Positions 61,325-64,000 of a stretch of 64,000 nucleotides of DNA are shown here, in pieces. Numbering within the stretch: the stretch's first letter is position 1; each line of letters begins with the position of its first letter. Below the pieces are notes generated by a model. That model saw nothing but the letters and a program-made list of their open reading frames with translations, was not told the DNA's origin and did not search any database. Source of the stretch: Phallus indusiatus. Taxonomy: Eukaryota > Basidiomycota > Agaricomycetes > Phallales > Phallaceae. Location: NCBI GenBank assembly GCA_027605045.1, contig JAQFWX010000098.1, positions 131,390 through 195,389 of the forward strand, read 5' to 3'. The position numbers and the translations under genes were made by a program.

Positions 61325-63060
61325 ATGAACAGTATAAACACCGATATGACCTCCCAAACAGCAGCTGCAGTCACTGCAACAATGGAGACTATGATTCAAG
61401 AGGCGTATGAAATGTGTGTTCGTTAAAGTGTCCTTTTTTTAAAAGACTATATTGATTATGGTGTTAGCTACGTCTATAATCTGATTAATTTCAGCATGAC
61501 AGGTAAGCCTTCGAATTTTTTAAATGATTTATGATATTTACTCACACAAAAAGCACTTTCTTTCTACACCACTGTGCTGGAAATGGCCCGGGAAATTGAA
61601 TATATCTGGTTCAAGCCATTCCGTCTGCCCACTCTGCTTTACATTTTTGCAAGATATGGAAATTTACTCACTCAAGGACTTTACATCGGAACTGGTTTCG
61701 TGTCAGTAAGTTGGAAAATCCGTAGTGCTCACTCAAATTGGCAGAGTAAAAATTCACTATCCTACAGGAAAAAAGGTAGTAAATTGTCACCAATTTATAT
61801 TCAGAAGCTGGAAGATGACTATGAGCCAAAGGACTTGTAATATTCTCACTCATGCAACGGATGCTACGTATTTTTTGACATCTGCGAGTATTCTAGGTCA
61901 GATTACTATATGCACTGGTAACCATTTTATTTATATTACATTTAACTTAGGTTTATCAGTAGCCCGAGCCTATTCGTTTTATCATGGGAGCAAGGTTATG
62001 GCTGGATTTCTCTTGTTTAGTTTCTTTTTAGACTTAGGTCTACATTTTTCCAGTAAGTGGATCTGCAAGTCTGTTTGTATGCTATACTGTCAGTACTTTT
62101 ACAGTTATGATACTAGCCAGAGGATGCATTTCAACGTCAGTCAATTAGACAAATATGGAGTTTTCCAAGTTTTCGACGATCTTTAGTTTCAGCGGTACCT
62201 CAAGGGCCAATTTGAACATTTATCAGCTTTCTAAACTACTCGTTCTTAGATGTGACGATCACAATTTCTTTGCTCGCCGATATCTCAGTGATTGTGGACG
62301 ATTTTTTGATAAGCTGTATAAGCTTGTGGAATGTTTGGGGAACCTGGAGATTGAAGCACGAAGCTGGGATTCAAAGTAGAAACGATATTGTCACCATATT
62401 CTTAAAACAAAGTGAGTTTATGGAAGCCCTTTTCAGAAGATTTATCTAATGGATGGATAGTTATTATCGGCTCTTGGTAACCGTATATATTTTTGTGCCA
62501 CATAAGTATCACATAGTGATTTTTCAGAAGCTCTGTATTTGGCATGACAATTATCTCTATAATCATTAGACAAGAAGTACGTCTGTCTATTTATTGATGG
62601 AATTTGTGAATTCTTATAACTTAAATCTATTACTAGAATCGAAAGGTGTGTATGACTTTGAGCTGGGGCAGGATACTGATCTCTGAAGAGCTGGTTAGAA
62701 TTCAACAAACAGCATCAATTTGGCGATCTTCCAGAATTCGTAGGCGTATTTGAATTGATTCTCCTTAAAAACGTAATTTTTTTCAGACTGTTCCGCAATT
62801 CTGCATTAATTGAAGCCAGTGACATATCACTGTCGGCGCTGAACTTCTCAAGCATTTTACAACATGTACATCGAACGTTGACTGTGGAGATGGGTGATCA
62901 TGAAAACGTCAATTTAGGAGGAGAGGATGGTATTGGTCTTGGGTCTCCGAATGGCGACGAAGGCAATGCTCAAAACTCGTTCGAGCTTGGTAATATAGAG
63001 GCCACTGAAGCCCAGGCAGTCCGTCCTAGTAATATCACTACACGTCTTAAGCAGGATTAG
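61325..63060 (+). CDS. DUF6533-domain membrane protein 2
   Basis: Paralogue of the gene at 23443. The first exon reads MNSINTDMTSQTAAAVTATM. The DUF6533 core is LSFYTTVLEMAREIEYIWFK then LPTLLYIFARYGNLLTQGLY. Later exons include CNILTHATDATYFLTSASIL, LSVARAYSFYHGSKVMAGFL, ITISLLADISVIVDDFLISC, LWNVWGTWRLKHEAGIQSRN and an acidic tail with TVEMGDHENVNLGGEDG, ending SNITTRLKQD at the stop at 63058. About seven helices are expected. Exon order, W-G-T-W-R-L-K motif and the MGDHEN tail are shared with paralogue 1. Exon ends are approximate; some introns could not be fixed. Function unknown. Confidence 0.65.
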
Positions 63061-63271
63061 CACGACGGGCGCAGGCTTTCCATACCATCTTCGATCGTGT
63101 TATTGCGAATTGGAGGTCATGATTAGTCGTCCCAATAACAAAATACCAAAAGTCATTTTCATTTATATTCAAACATTGCATTGTCACATTCATATACTTA
63201 AAGATACTGTCGAAATCTGGGAGCATAACTTCCCAAGTTAACAAGCTTTACGGAGCGCAATACTTCCTCGT

Positions 63272-64000
63272 TTACCACTTTTCATGAGCGGGGCGAACTA
63301 AAGGCAGATAGTCACTTGGAGAGGCACAACCGGGAGACTGAACAATACAACTTACGATCCAATTCCCAAGTCCAAGCAGAGCGGTCTTGTTGAGTCAAGT
63401 AAAGGTAGGACTATTTAAAGAACCCACGAATAAGCTTGTATAATTAGCCATTCATTCATTTTCGAACTAACCTTCGCAATGCTATCAGGATTGAGTCTTA
63501 AGGCTTCGTTTTGTTCCCACTCAGGAGTGCTTCTTCTTTCCCTACTGAGATCAGTAAGTATTCCACCATCGATGATGGAATGGGCAACCTGAGGAGATGT
63601 AAAATTTAAATTTGGGCGGGATTCAGCAAATTTAACCTTACATGAATATCTTGCTTTCCGAATTCTTTAGCAAGGCTTTGAGACAGAGCACGCAGTGCGA
63701 ACTTTCCGGAAGCGAATGCAGAGGTCGATACATTGCCTCTGATCGCAGCGGTTGCCCCAGTAAATATAAGTGTTCCTCGGACATTATTCCCGTCAGGACT
63801 ATTGAATAAAATGATCGTATCAATGAAATTCCGGGAAGTTTGCATGATGGACATACGCTGATTCCTTGAAAGCGAGAATAGATTCTTTCGAGAATGCGAA
63901 TGCAGCAATGATGTTTATATCTACGACCTTCCTAACCTCTTCGGGAGTAACATCGAGGAAGCTTTTCCAAACTCCAATTCCTGCATTGAAAATTGCAGCG
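63272..64000 (-). CDS. Short-chain dehydrogenase/reductase 2 (5' end outside window)
   Basis: Minus strand, running off the right edge, so the N-terminal Gly-rich motif is not visible. Seen in order: AAIFNAGIGVWKSFLDVTPE (N-A-G motif), EEVRKVVDINIIAAFAFSKE, NVRGTLIFTGATAAIRGN, STSAFASGKFALRALSQSLA, HSIIDGGILTDLSRERRSTP, LRLNPDSIAK, SYLYLTQQDRSAWTWELDL and RPAHEKW before the stop at 63272. At the catalytic site F-A-S-G-K replaces the usual Y-x-x-x-K; this Phe variant, with the TWELDLRP ending, is characteristic of one SDR subgroup. Cofactor and substrate are unknown. Exons are separated by short GT/AG introns. Confidence 0.85.

Noticed and set aside
1..64000. CRISPR array, bacterial operons, phage or plasmid functions
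   Set aside because: The window is spliced fungal DNA; no regularly spaced repeats or prokaryotic gene signals were seen.

Overview
The window looks like nuclear DNA from a mushroom-forming basidiomycete (Agaricomycetes). Genes carry many 45-70 base introns with GT/AG ends. Several families are typical of that group: fungal-type FunK1 kinase, DUF6533 membrane proteins, an F-box protein, expanded Ure2p-like glutathione S-transferases and fungal rhodopsin-like 7TM proteins. The organism call is an inference from gene content and intron style. All functions below come from reading translated sequence; no database search was run.

Layout. 0-4.75 kb (-): a large multi-pass membrane protein with a long disordered, very acidic tail. 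5.4-7.55 kb (+): an M24-family prolidase / Xaa-Pro peptidase whose second intron lacks a GT donor. 6.9-15.3 kb: a tandem duplication of [prolidase 3' end - GST - GST]. It leaves three GST genes, a truncated fourth GST fused at its break to a decayed prolidase 3' fragment, and a stray GST exon. 16-17.7 kb (-): F-box protein. 18.6-20 kb (+): FunK1 kinase lacking its N-terminal part. 20.4-25.1 kb (+): three multi-pass membrane proteins (DUF7702-like, an unassigned 4TM protein, DUF6533). 25.5-26.4 kb (+): RWD-domain protein. 27.1-28.4 kb (-): cyclin H of TFIIH.

28.8-34.8 kb (+): a nearly complete Tad/I-like non-LTR retrotransposon with gag-like ORF1 and endonuclease-RT-RNase H ORF2. It has a (CA)n tail and an 11-base candidate target-site duplication, and it sits 0.43 kb upstream of the cyclin H start. 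ORF2 carries two close frameshifts. 35.7-37.2 kb (+): a 7TM protein recoverable only by splicing. 37.8 kb (-): tRNA-Val(AAC). 38-39.9 kb (-): unassigned protein. 40.9-42 kb (+): SDR oxidoreductase. 42-47.6 kb: gene-poor. 47.6-51.5 kb (+): large Ser/Pro-rich protein with a helical C-terminal half. 52.5-54.7 kb (-): monocarboxylate-type MFS transporter. 54.7-58.6 kb: gene-poor. 58.6-60 kb (+): alpha/beta hydrolase with a 2-base deletion. 61.3-63.1 kb (+): second DUF6533 protein. 63.3 kb to the end (-): a second SDR, cut by the window edge.

I found no convincing new multi-gene system. The best leads are the duplication and gene-fusion history of the prolidase/GST cluster, the damaged splice donor in the only full prolidase, and the well-bounded retrotransposon beside a general transcription factor gene.
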